The notes: generated from the letters alone by a model not told the origin. A stretch of 52,551 nt of DNA from an uncultured Gemmiger sp. (GCA_944386495.1 CALXBE010000015.1:1-52551), one strand, 5' to 3'; positions 43,231 through 51,583 are shown, counted from the first letter of the stretch. Made by a program: numbers and translations.

Positions 43231-44016
43231 TCAGAACTGTGCATCGTGGAGCCAGACATACCGCTCATCTTCGCAGCGGTCGGTCTGGAGCCAGGGGTTG
43301 CCATCCAGGTGGCGGATCATCCAGCAGGTATACATCTGGAATCCGGGAGCCACCGCCTGGGGGTGAAGCTCCCCGCCGGGGATGGCAGAGAAGCTGCCGT
43401 CAGTGCTCTTGAAAACCTGGTCCCCTACAAAGCTGGCGCCGAATCCTTCCGGGCGGTCAAACAGGAAGTAGTAGGTCTCGGGCTGGGGATGACGGTGAGG
43501 CAGATAGCCGGACCAGTTTCCCCGGTCGTTGAGCACCTCTCCCAGAACCATGTTGGACCAGGGGGCGATGTCATGGTCAAAGATGGTGTTTACACGGCGG
43601 TTGGCCACATTTCCGAACTTGCCCTTGCTGGAGTAAGCCCAGGGAGCATCCTGAGGCTGGTACAGCTTGGCGGGGAATTCCTTTTCGTTCTTGGTGCACT
43701 GGACCAGAATCTCGCTGGGAGCCTGGGCAGTGACGGTGACCTGGGTGCCGCTGCAAACATGGAGGGCCCAGGGGCCTTCCGTAAAGACATCCTTCCGGCT
43801 GGCGCCGGCGGTCTGGCCCTCCCAGCCGAAGGTCACTTCGCCCTTCAGCAGAAGGATGGCAGTCTCCTCCCCTTCGCGGGAGAACTGGCGGGTCTGGCCA
43901 CAAGCCAGGCGGTAGACCCGGATGTCCATCATCATGGCGCTGTATTCGTTGGTATAGGTAGTAAGAATCTTTTCCCCGTTTTCGTCAAACCGGGGATATC
44001 CAAAAACTTTGCTCAT
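43231..44016 (-). CDS. iolB: 5-deoxy-glucuronate isomerase
   Basis: The 261-residue double-cupin protein matches IolB, which converts 5-deoxy-D-glucuronate into 2-deoxy-5-keto-D-gluconate in myo-inositol breakdown. Zinc ligands are expected in H-R-H-P-Q-P-E-T-Y-Y and G-G-E-L-H-P. The ATG at M-S-K-V-F-G-Y, ten bases after AAGGAGG, is preferred over one eight codons upstream. It is followed by a dehydrogenase gene and preceded by iolC. The earlier enzymes of the pathway (IolG, IolE, IolD) are not in this window. Confidence 0.9.
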   Translation of the reverse strand: MSKVFGYPRFDENGEKILTTYTNEYSAMMMDIRVYRLACGQTRQFSREGEETAILLLKGEVTFGWEGQTAGASRKDVFTEGPWALHVCSGTQVTVTAQAPSEILVQCTKNEKEFPAKLYQPQDAPWAYSSKGKFGNVANRRVNTIFDHDIAPWSNMVLGEVLNDRGNWSGYLPHRHPQPETYYFLFDRPEGFGASFVGDQVFKSTDGSFSAIPGGELHPQAVAPGFQMYTCWMIRHLDGNPWLQTDRCEDERYVWLHDAQF

Positions 44017-44049
44017 ACTGGTTTTGCCTCCTTGCTCCACTGAACCGGG

Positions 44050-45084
44050 TCAGACCCGGGCCACCATTTCCCCATAGAGGGACTTTTCTTCCTGGATAAA
44101 ATCCCTTACCTGCTGGGCATTGGGGAGGGAATCACTGCAGTTGTTGCTGCGGACCATCATGGATGCCTCGGCAGAGCCGAACTCCAGGCAGTCCTGAATT
44201 TCCCATCCCTGGTAAAGGCCATACAGGAATCCGGAACCATAGCCGTCGCCGCCGCCGAAGCCCTTCCGTGCCTTGACGGGGAAAGGCTTGATGGAGAAGC
44301 TCTGTCCATCGCAGGTGTAGGCGGTGGAGCCCTGCATTCCGTGTTTGATGACCACCAGCTTGGCCCGGCGGCCATGCCAGTAGGCGGCAGATTCTTCATC
44401 GGTCATGCCGGGGCGGATCAGCTTCTCGGTCAGGTCAAACTCTTCCCGGGAACCCATGATAATATCCGCTTCCTTGGCCACCACCGAGTAGTAAATGGAA
44501 ATCTCATCGCTGTTTTTCCAGTTGTAGGCCCGGTAGTCGATGTCAAAGATGATGGGAGTGTTTACCTGCCGGGCTACCATCACCGCCTTGATGGCGGCTT
44601 CCCGGGAAGGACTTTCTGCCAGGGCAGTGCCGGAGATAAGCAGGGCTTTGGCCTTGGCGATATACTCCGGGTGGATGTCTTCCACCGACAGCTGCAGGTC
44701 GGCAATGCAGTTCCGGTACATGAGGATGCTGCTCTCGCTGGGAGAGAGCATCTCGGTGAAGGTCAGTCCCAGCTTCTCGCCGCCGGTACATTTGGTGATG
44801 CAGGTAGTGTCGATCCCCTGCTCATTGAAGTAGTCCACCACAAATTCACCGAACTGGTCATCCGATACCTTTCCGATGAATCCGGCCTTCATTCCGTGGT
44901 GGGTCACTCCTACGGCGATGTTTGCAGGGCTGCCCCCCACAAACTTTTCAAACATATGTACTTTTTTCAGAGGCTTAAACTCTTCCTTCACCTGGTCATT
45001 GTAGGCAGGGTTAAAATCGATTGCCACCCGTCCCAACAGCACCAGATCCAGAGGTCTGGTCTGGTCCAATTCCAAATACTTCAT
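44050..45084 (-). CDS. iolC: 5-dehydro-2-deoxygluconokinase
   Basis: The 344-residue PfkB-family kinase resembles IolC, which phosphorylates 2-deoxy-5-keto-gluconate. It starts with the substrate strand L-G-R-V-A-I-D-F-N-P, has G-G-S-P-A-N-I-A-V-G for sugar binding, and the ATP-site motif G-F-G-G-G-D-G-Y-G-S-G with the catalytic aspartate. It lies between the HPr-like gene and iolB. Other PfkB sugar kinases are possible, but pairing with iolB supports the call. Confidence 0.88.
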   Translation of the reverse strand: MKYLELDQTRPLDLVLLGRVAIDFNPAYNDQVKEEFKPLKKVHMFEKFVGGSPANIAVGVTHHGMKAGFIGKVSDDQFGEFVVDYFNEQGIDTTCITKCTGGEKLGLTFTEMLSPSESSILMYRNCIADLQLSVEDIHPEYIAKAKALLISGTALAESPSREAAIKAVMVARQVNTPIIFDIDYRAYNWKNSDEISIYYSVVAKEADIIMGSREEFDLTEKLIRPGMTDEESAAYWHGRRAKLVVIKHGMQGSTAYTCDGQSFSIKPFPVKARKGFGGGDGYGSGFLYGLYQGWEIQDCLEFGSAEASMMVRSNNCSDSLPNAQQVRDFIQEEKSLYGEMVARV

Positions 45085-45131
45085 AACCGTTCCTTCCTTT
45101 CAGCCGGCAGGACTTTTCCCAGTGCGGGGAA

Positions 45132-45404
45132 TCAGCCGTCCAACTCTCCCAGACCACTCTCAATGTAGTCTGCCAGCATCTTCAGGTCCTCTTCCTCGTT
45201 GGGGCCGTCGCAGCTGACAGTGATGATGCTTCCGCAGCCGATTTCCAGGGTCAGCAGCTTGAGCAGCCGCTTGGGGTCCTCGCTCTTGCCGTCCTTGGTG
45301 ATGAGGGTTTCAGAGGTACACTTTTTTGCCATCTTTACCAGATTTCCGGCAGGACGCAGGTGAATACCGGTGGGGTTAATGACTTTTACATCTTTCTTGA
45401 CCAT
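45132..45404 (-). CDS. HPr-like phosphocarrier lacking the regulatory serine
   Basis: The 90-residue protein has the HPr fold and the phosphorylation site G-I-H15-L-R-P-A, where EI places a phosphate that passes to EIIA. At position 46, where Gram-positive HPr carries the serine used by HPr kinase, it has arginine (P-K-R46-L-L-K). It should carry phosphate for its own PTS but escape the Ser46 switch that controls CcpA. It is placed between the EIIA gene and iolC, so it is a dedicated carrier and not the general HPr. Confidence 0.9.
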   Translation of the reverse strand: MVKKDVKVINPTGIHLRPAGNLVKMAKKCTSETLITKDGKSEDPKRLLKLLTLEIGCGSIITVSCDGPNEEEDLKMLADYIESGLGELDG

Positions 45405-45442
45405 GACAGTTGACTCCTTTAATTCTGATTTTTCCCGTTGAT

Positions 45443-45976
45443 TTACAGGATGCTGATCTCAATATCGTCCTTCAGCTCTTCAATGTCAGTGACCTTCTTC
45501 ACGGCATTGTCCTGGTTGCTGAAAGCATCGATGAGATCCTGATAGCAGGTCATTTCCTTTACCAGATCCATGGTGTTGCCCTTTGCAAGGCTGCCTGCCA
45601 GCTTGTTCAGCATCCGAAGCTGTACCTCCCCGTACTGGCTCTTGGATACGCAGAACAGAAATACAGTTTTGATGGGCTCGTCATCCAGGCTTCCCCAGTC
45701 ATCAATGGTGCCCCGGCACTTGCCTACGGCGATGCCCAGCTTTTTGACGGCATCAGATTTTCCGTGAGGGATGGCAATGCCCTCTCCGATACCGGTCTCC
45801 TCCACGGCTTCACGCTCGTAGATGTCTGCGACGAACTGTTCCAGGTCGTCAATGTATCCTGCCTCCAGCAGCAGCTTGCTCAGGTGCCGGAAGGCCTGAT
45901 CCTTGGTGGTGACATCCATGTCACAGTCCACAACTCTTTCGTCAAAAATCTCGAGAATGTTCAGTTCTTCGCTCAT
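45443..45976 (-). CDS. PTS EIIA, fructose/mannitol type
   Basis: The 177-residue protein is a PTS_EIIA_2 domain with the active histidine H71 in G-I-A-I-P-H-G-K. It takes phosphate from HPr and gives it to the separate EIIB (51032-51340). An extra C-terminal tail of about 20 acidic residues follows the domain. It lies 15 bases after the regulator gene, which ends in a related EIIA-like domain. Confidence 0.92.
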   Translation of the reverse strand: MSEELNILEIFDERVVDCDMDVTTKDQAFRHLSKLLLEAGYIDDLEQFVADIYEREAVEETGIGEGIAIPHGKSDAVKKLGIAVGKCRGTIDDWGSLDDEPIKTVFLFCVSKSQYGEVQLRMLNKLAGSLAKGNTMDLVKEMTCYQDLIDAFSNQDNAVKKVTDIEELKDDIEISIL

Positions 45977-45991
45977 AGCATTTCTCTCCTC

Positions 45992-47992
45992 TCAGCTAAT
46001 AAGATATTTGTACATTTCAGAACTGGTGGGAATATTGCGGATCACATCCACCTTTTCCTTGGTATCTGTGAGCTTCACAAAATACTTATAAAACTGCCGG
46101 ACATTGTCCGTCTCGGTGACGGTATTTGTTTTAATGGCCAGCAGGAAAATCACATCCACCATCTCGCCGTTCCAGTTGATAGGCTGCTGGAGAGTGCAGA
46201 TGCAAACCTTGGATTGGTTCACCCCGCCGGGGAAGCCGTGGGGAATTGCTACCCCGTTGCCGATGGCAGTGGTGGTAGCCTTTTCTCGGGTCATTACCGA
46301 GTCGAAATACCCGGGCATAACATATCCTTCTTTTACCAGCTTGTCCACCATGGTCCGGAGGATCTCCTCCTTGCTGGTGAGGGGGCAGTGGATAAACATA
46401 AGGTCCGGGTCCAGCAGCGGGATGCTGCTGATGGCCAACTTTTCGTCCTGACGGTCCCGGTTGGCTGTAAGGTCCCTCAGATCCTGCTTCAGCTTCAGCT
46501 CGGCATCGTCCGAGAATACCTTGGGAACCAGAATAAGCCGTTCATCCTGGCCTATCCCGGCTACTGCCCGCTGTACTGCGCCGTCCTCGGTAACGAGGGC
46601 GAAATCATTTTCTTTCAGCAGTTCGGGCACAAAATTCTGTACGCTGACCGGCTCCAGTTTCACGATTCTGGGGAAGGCTTTCTGAATCTTCATGGCGGTG
46701 AGCTGGGCATGGATATCGTTGGCCTGAACCACCAATATTCCCCGCAGGCTCCGCTTCTTTCGTTCCAGGGCCACTTCCACATAAAGAGTGATATAAAGCA
46801 GCTCATCAGCGGTGACATTCACATTAAAGTAGCTTTCAAACAAGGTACTGGTAGACCAGGCTGCCCGGAACACATTCTTGTATTCCTGCCGGGTGTAATC
46901 CAGCAGCTCGTCCACTTTTTCGTAGCCATACCGTAACCGGAAGACAGCGGGTCGGAGATGCTGGAGCAGCCCTTCATAGAGCTGCACATCCTCCGTCAGA
47001 TCCTCTCCCAGGACCACGCTCATGGTGGCGATAACATCCTTGGTGAAGGCTTTCAGTTTACTGTCATACTCGAAAACATCGTTGGCCGCACGGGGGTCCT
47101 GGGGACTGCCGCAGGCCATGCCGGTGCAGAGGATCAGCTTTGCCAGGTTGAGGACTTCCTCTGCCGGGAAGCGGATTCCTTTCTTTTTGGCCAGCATATC
47201 CACCAGATTGGAGGAAAACTCAAACTCCTTATGCTTGGCAATTTCCACTTCTTCCTCTTTGGAAAGGGGCTCGATGGCGTGGCCTGTGTTCATCCGATAA
47301 ACCGCAATGACCAGATAGAGCCATATATCCCGGAAGGAGTAATCGCTGAATTCCAGCCGCCAGATATTCTCGGCGTTGACCAGGCATTGCCGGACCTCCT
47401 CCATCAGGACTGCCGGAAGGAACTCCTCCACCGATTTGATGGTCCCATCAAAATAATTTTGGAGCAAGTGGTTTTTGAGCACATTCCGGTAATTGCTTTC
47501 GGAGGTTTCCAAAGTAATTCCCCGGTTTTGCACCGCCTGAATCTGGATTCCGTTTTTCTCCAGCCAGGCCGCTGCAAGCTGAAAACTTTTCTTGGCCGCC
47601 GGAGGACTCAGGTAGAGCTTCTGACCAATGGCATTCAGGGTCAGGGGCTGAGATTTGCGCATCTGAAAAATCAGCCGCAGGACTTCGTCCCGACGGAGAT
47701 TCTGGTCTGAGATGAACTCCTGGTTGGAGGTAGCCTCCTTGACTTCCTGGCGAAGGGCTTCCCGCTGAGATTCAGTGGCCTCCAGCCAGATTCCCACATG
47801 GGGTTTTCTGGTCAGGGTCCCCAACTGGTTTTCCGCAAGATACTCTTCCACATTTCCCAGTTTGGCGCGGACGGAATTTTCTGCAATTCCCGCTTCCTCT
47901 GCCAGCATGGAAACGGTCACCATGTCGTGTCGGAGCAATGATCCCAAGATACGGCCCCGGTAAAATCTTTCTTTTTCTGTTTTTTTGGTCAT
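45992..47992 (-). CDS. BglG/MtlR-type regulator with PRDs and EIIA-like domain
   Basis: The 666-residue protein has N-terminal helix-turn-helix segments (about 10-65 and 100-160), two PTS regulation domains (about 185-295 and 305-412), an EIIB-like linker without the usual cysteine (about 415-500) and a C-terminal EIIA-like domain (about 525-660) with H585 in A-I-P-H-G. This is the layout of MtlR/ManR-type activators. Of the canonical PRD histidines only H345 (L-Q-H-L-R-P-A) is clear. It likely controls its own operon in response to the PTS state. Confidence 0.88.
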   Translation of the reverse strand: MTKKTEKERFYRGRILGSLLRHDMVTVSMLAEEAGIAENSVRAKLGNVEEYLAENQLGTLTRKPHVGIWLEATESQREALRQEVKEATSNQEFISDQNLRRDEVLRLIFQMRKSQPLTLNAIGQKLYLSPPAAKKSFQLAAAWLEKNGIQIQAVQNRGITLETSESNYRNVLKNHLLQNYFDGTIKSVEEFLPAVLMEEVRQCLVNAENIWRLEFSDYSFRDIWLYLVIAVYRMNTGHAIEPLSKEEEVEIAKHKEFEFSSNLVDMLAKKKGIRFPAEEVLNLAKLILCTGMACGSPQDPRAANDVFEYDSKLKAFTKDVIATMSVVLGEDLTEDVQLYEGLLQHLRPAVFRLRYGYEKVDELLDYTRQEYKNVFRAAWSTSTLFESYFNVNVTADELLYITLYVEVALERKKRSLRGILVVQANDIHAQLTAMKIQKAFPRIVKLEPVSVQNFVPELLKENDFALVTEDGAVQRAVAGIGQDERLILVPKVFSDDAELKLKQDLRDLTANRDRQDEKLAISSIPLLDPDLMFIHCPLTSKEEILRTMVDKLVKEGYVMPGYFDSVMTREKATTTAIGNGVAIPHGFPGGVNQSKVCICTLQQPINWNGEMVDVIFLLAIKTNTVTETDNVRQFYKYFVKLTDTKEKVDVIRNIPTSSEMYKYLIS

Positions 47993-47996
47993 GTCA

Positions 47997-48620
47997 TTAC
48001 ATGTCTTTCGTGAGCATGGAGGAAAGGCTGCTCTCCTCCTCAGTTTTCAGTGCCTGGGCCGCAATGGTCCGGAACAGATGGTCCACATCCTCTGCGGACC
48101 AGATGGCCGGAGCCTCTTTATGGAGCCGGGTCAGTTCCGTCACCAATTCCTGACGGCGGATGATACCCTTATCCCCGGAAATTTTTCCGGGCAGATTGTC
48201 CGGCAGAAGAAGGCGGAAAGTCACCGGGATCTTCTCTGAACCGTAGACAGTCCCCTCCAGTTTCTTCTGGACATTTTCGCTGAAAAACGCTTTGGTCCGT
48301 GCGATAGAGTTTGCGGCAGGTGCTTTGGTACAGATCCCAAATACATAACAGCCGGAAGAGAGAAATACCGTCATAAAGGAAGCCGGAACCATCTTTTGGT
48401 CCTCCAGGGCAGAGAAGATGATCCGGTGAGGCCCGAAGGCATCCCGGAAGGCGTAGCTCTCCGACATTCCCTCGATGCTCTTTCTCCGGCTGCGGTACTC
48501 AATGAAGGAGCTGTATATCATCTTGTACACGCTGTTCTTATACATCCTGAACTCATAAAATATTTTGCCGCCCATGAAGATAAGAATAATGCTGATAAAG
48601 CCCCAAGTAAATAGATCCAT
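47997..48620 (-). CDS. Membrane-anchored protein of unknown function in the PTS operon
   Basis: The 207-residue product begins with one hydrophobic helix (about residues 5-22, M-D-L-F-T-W-G-F-I-S-I-I-L) and a soluble part of about 180 residues containing F-G-P-H-R-I-I-F-S-A-L-E-D-Q-K-M and L-S-S-G-C-Y-V-F-G-I-C. No catalytic motif or family was recognised. A GACAGGTG site precedes the chosen ATG. It stops 4 bases before the regulator gene and follows the structured element at 48640-48772. Tight linkage suggests that it serves this PTS or its regulator. Confidence 0.65.
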   Translation of the reverse strand: MDLFTWGFISIILIFMGGKIFYEFRMYKNSVYKMIYSSFIEYRSRRKSIEGMSESYAFRDAFGPHRIIFSALEDQKMVPASFMTVFLSSGCYVFGICTKAPAANSIARTKAFFSENVQKKLEGTVYGSEKIPVTFRLLLPDNLPGKISGDKGIIRRQELVTELTRLHKEAPAIWSAEDVDHLFRTIAAQALKTEEESSLSSMLTKDM

Positions 48621-48639
48621 AACACACCTGTCTTTTTGT

Positions 48640-48772
48640 ACAAAAGGCAAGGAGCCCCGCCACCCCGGGCACACCCATACAGCCGCCCGTGGGCAGGACC
48701 ATCAATGGTGTGGACGGTGCCTCCCCACGGGGGTTTGGCCGGTGGCTTAGGGCTCCTTTTCCTTTTTCTGAA
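48640..48772 (-). repeat. Long nested inverted-repeat element between aldolase and membrane-protein genes
   Basis: The ends pair over AAAAGG, AAGGAGCCC and GCCACC, and inside them CCCGTGGG pairs with CCCACGGG, capped by ACCAT-TG-ATGGT. The whole folds as one rod of about 120 bases. It may be an RNA processing or attenuation element, or a small transposable (MITE-like) sequence with imperfect terminal repeats of about 18 bases. I saw no second copy in the window. Confidence 0.6.
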
Positions 48773-48787
48773 ACGCTGTTGGTCGGA

Positions 48788-49672
48788 TTACTCCTTGCTG
48801 GTAGAAACGGCAGCACCGTAGTAGTAACGGTTGCAGCAGCCGATCATCTGCATGTAATCCTCTACAAACTTCTTGACCCCTTCCTCGGTATCCATGCAGA
48901 GCTGCAGGTAGTCCTTGGAGGGATTCTCATTGTATGCAGCCATGAAGGCATCCTTGGCAGCCTGGAAAGCATCGGTAGCAACATTGATCTTGTTGATGCC
49001 GCACTCAACAGCCTTCCGGATGTTGGCCTCGCCGGCGCCGCTGCCGCCATGGAGAACCAGAGGCATCTTCAGGGTCTGCTTGAGCTGGGTCAGCCGCTCA
49101 AAGTCCAGTTTGGGAATCTTTCCCTTGGGATATGCGCCATGGGCGGTGCCGATGGCCACAGCCAAGGCATCCACGCCAGTGCGGTCCACAAAGTCCTTTG
49201 CCATGGCAGGATCGGTGAGGAAATCTGCATTCTCATCGTCCTCGTCAGCTGCCTGGCCAACATGGCCCAGCTCAGCCTCTACGCTGCAGCCGTGGGGATG
49301 TGCCAGAGCGCAGACCATCTCGGTGCGGGCTACATTCTCTTCATAGGGAAGAGAGGAACCGTCAAACATAACATTGGTGAAGCCGGCCCGGATGCAGTCC
49401 ACCATATCCTCAAACTTGGAACCGTGGTCCATGTTCAGGCATACGGGAACGCTGGCCCGCTGGGCCAGCTCGGTAACCAGGGGAACCATTTCCTCCCGGT
49501 GAGCATGTTTTCCCATCTGGCCGGGGCCCATCTGAATGATGATGGGAGCATGCATCTCCTCGGCGGCACGAATGGCGCCACGGACCATCTCCATGTTGAT
49601 GGAGTTCATGGCCATAACGGCGTAGTTGTGCTTGTTTGCGTGGTCCAGAATAGCTTTCATGGATACTAACAT
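48788..49672 (-). CDS. Class II fructose-bisphosphate-type aldolase
   Basis: The 294-residue zinc aldolase belongs to the FbaA/GatY/KbaY/IolJ family. Zinc and active-site motifs are N-M-D-H-G, V-E-A-E-L-G-H-V-G, A-I-G-T-A-H-G and V-L-H-G-G-S-G. Such enzymes split ketose (bis)phosphates; IolJ splits 2-deoxy-5-keto-gluconate-6-phosphate to DHAP and malonate semialdehyde, which fits iolB and iolC downstream. I chose the ATG nine bases after AGAGG. A standard glycolytic role is less likely because of its place inside a PTS operon. Confidence 0.88.
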   Translation of the reverse strand: MLVSMKAILDHANKHNYAVMAMNSINMEMVRGAIRAAEEMHAPIIIQMGPGQMGKHAHREEMVPLVTELAQRASVPVCLNMDHGSKFEDMVDCIRAGFTNVMFDGSSLPYEENVARTEMVCALAHPHGCSVEAELGHVGQAADEDDENADFLTDPAMAKDFVDRTGVDALAVAIGTAHGAYPKGKIPKLDFERLTQLKQTLKMPLVLHGGSGAGEANIRKAVECGINKINVATDAFQAAKDAFMAAYNENPSKDYLQLCMDTEEGVKKFVEDYMQMIGCCNRYYYGAAVSTSKE

Positions 49673-49752
49673 TTTCAAATACCTCTGTGCTTTTGTGTGC
49701 TTTTGTAAGGGGGATAATTCCTACCTTTTCTGAAAAAAGAGCTATCAAGAAA

Positions 49753-49797
49753 CAGCGCAGAAGGAAGAGCCCCCCTTCTGCACTGTTTTTTTTACTC
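49753..49797. terminator. Hairpin between EIIC and aldolase genes
   Basis: GCAGAAGG pairs with CCTTCTGC, extended by ACAG and CTGT. Eight T residues follow on the plus strand and TTTCTT on the minus strand, so for the minus-strand operon it could be a partial terminator that lowers expression of the downstream genes. Confidence 0.6.
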
Positions 49798-49833
49798 AGG
49801 ACTCTACCTGGTAAAACCTTAACTTGCGGGGGA

Positions 49834-50988
49834 TCAGATCTGAATATTCAGGTCCAGATCCACCATTTCTTCTTCGCCTGCATCCTCAGGCAGAGGCTTG
49901 CGGATGAAGGCGTACATAACACCGGTAACAACGGAACCGGCAACGAGAGCTACAACTGCCATGAGGGGGTTGACCATCATGGGGAATACGAAGATACCAC
50001 CGTGACCGGCTACAGATTCTACGCCAGCTGCTACTGCGATACCACCGGCGATGGCAGAACCAACGACGGAGGAAGGAATGAAACGCAGGGGGTCAGCAGC
50101 AGCGAAGGGCAGAACACCTTCGGTGATGAAGCAGAGGCCCATGGGCAGAGCAGTGAGAGCAGTGTCCTTATCAGCCTGGTTGAACTTCTTGGGAGCGATG
50201 AGGGTGGAGATCCAGATGCCCACAGGAGGAGTCATACCGCCGATGATCTTAGCAGACATAGGTCCGTTGACACCGTCGGCACCCAGAGCGTTGGCGGCCA
50301 TGGATGCGGTCTTGTTGACGGGACCACCCAAGTCAAAGCCCATACAGCCGCCGATAACAGCACCGATAACGAACTTGGCACCGCCGTTCAGGGCCATAAT
50401 CCAGTTCTGGAGAGCGGTCATACCGGCTGCCATGGGGCGCATAAGTACGATGCAGAAGAGCATGCCGCAGACCAATGTGGATATGACCGGAATAATCAAA
50501 ACGGGCATCAGACCGGCGCACCACTTGGGAACCTTCCAGGTCTTCATCCAGTTGATGAAGTAGCCGATAACGAAAGCCATCAGCAGGCCGCCGATGAAGC
50601 CAGCCTTGGACTGAGCACTGGCATAGCCGATAACCAGGCCGGGGACAATGCCGGGACGGCCGGCAATGGCGTAAGCAGCACCGGCAGTCAGAACGGCAAC
50701 AGCAAAGTTCATGGCGTAGGTGGACAGCATGTTAACGCCCCACCAGAAAGCGTACCAGAAACCGCCGAGTGCACCTTCCACAGCCACAAAGCCGTTGGTG
50801 GGTACCCAGTCAGGGTTCAGCGCGGTAAACATATTGCTGAAGGGAGTGGCGCCAGAAAGCACTGCATTGCTGATATCGTAGTCGCCAAGGCCCTTAGCCA
50901 GAGCGCCCAGAATACCGCCAGCAACCACCATAGGGATCATGTAGGAAATACCGGTCATGACCGGGTCCTTAATCTTCTTGATGTTCAT
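49834..50988 (-). CDS. PTS EIIC, fructose family permease
   Basis: The 384-residue membrane protein has about nine helices and the fructose-family EIIC features: M-T-G-I-S-Y-M-I-P-M-V-V-A-G-G at the start, G-F-D-L-G-G-P-V-N-K in the centre and I-T-E-G-V-L-P-F-A-A-A-D-P. It moves the sugar while EIIB phosphorylates it. Here A, B and C are separate proteins, whereas many fructose PTS proteins are fused. It starts 43 bases after the EIIB gene. Confidence 0.94.
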   Translation of the reverse strand: MNIKKIKDPVMTGISYMIPMVVAGGILGALAKGLGDYDISNAVLSGATPFSNMFTALNPDWVPTNGFVAVEGALGGFWYAFWWGVNMLSTYAMNFAVAVLTAGAAYAIAGRPGIVPGLVIGYASAQSKAGFIGGLLMAFVIGYFINWMKTWKVPKWCAGLMPVLIIPVISTLVCGMLFCIVLMRPMAAGMTALQNWIMALNGGAKFVIGAVIGGCMGFDLGGPVNKTASMAANALGADGVNGPMSAKIIGGMTPPVGIWISTLIAPKKFNQADKDTALTALPMGLCFITEGVLPFAAADPLRFIPSSVVGSAIAGGIAVAAGVESVAGHGGIFVFPMMVNPLMAVVALVAGSVVTGVMYAFIRKPLPEDAGEEEMVDLDLNIQI

Positions 50989-51031
50989 AAAGAATGATTC
51001 TCCTCCTTGTTTGGATTTTTAGAAGTCCCGA

Positions 51032-51340
51032 TTACTTGCCCAGCTTCTTGGCAATGGAAGTAAGTACGGACTTGGGGCTCTTCATGGCCAGGCTGATAGG
51101 AATGTCTACCAGGGGCTTGCCCTTGAAGCGAGCGGTGTCCACATTGATATCGTGAGCAATGAGAACCACATCGGCGCTTGCGATGTCTTCGGGGGTCAGA
51201 GCATCGTCTACCCCGATAGAGCCCTGGGTCTCGATCTTGATCTCATACCCCAGTTCCTTGGCAGCGGCCAGCAGCTTCTCCTTAACCAGATAGGTGTGGG
51301 CGATTCCTGCAGTGCAGGCAGTAATTCCGACAATCTTCAT
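51032..51340 (-). CDS. PTS EIIB, fructose type
   Basis: The 102-residue EIIB domain has the phosphocysteine C9 in T-A-C-T-A-G-I-A-H-T. It receives phosphate from EIIA and passes it to the incoming sugar on EIIC. The ATG after AAAGGAGG is chosen; a longer frame has no ribosome site. It is the first gene of the operon, about 100 bases after a TATACT box. Confidence 0.93.
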   Translation of the reverse strand: MKIVGITACTAGIAHTYLVKEKLLAAAKELGYEIKIETQGSIGVDDALTPEDIASADVVLIAHDINVDTARFKGKPLVDIPISLAMKSPKSVLTSIAKKLGK

Positions 51341-51489
51341 TTTGTGTTGTCCTCCTTTCATCTTTTTCTTCCACCAGTGCAAAACAGCTTTTCGCTGCAC
51401 CGATGGAGGAAACGGATCGTCGTCCATCGATTCTGTTATTAGTATACTCCGGGTTCAGATTGCAAACTGTACATTTTCACCCGCTCAAT

Positions 51490-51516
51490 AACTGCAATTT
51501 TTCTGTTTTTGCGATT
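51490..51516. promoter_or_regulatory. Imperfect palindrome, candidate operator
   Basis: AACTGCAA and TTTGCGATT arms around T-rich spacing; the first arm is identical to that of the perfect palindrome about 90 bases away. It lies about 45 bases upstream of the -10 box. Confidence 0.5.
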
Positions 51517-51583
51517 ATGACTAAACAAAGGCCCCCGGCTTTAGATAAAAAGACAACAAATCCGGAATTTATTCTGATTTTTT

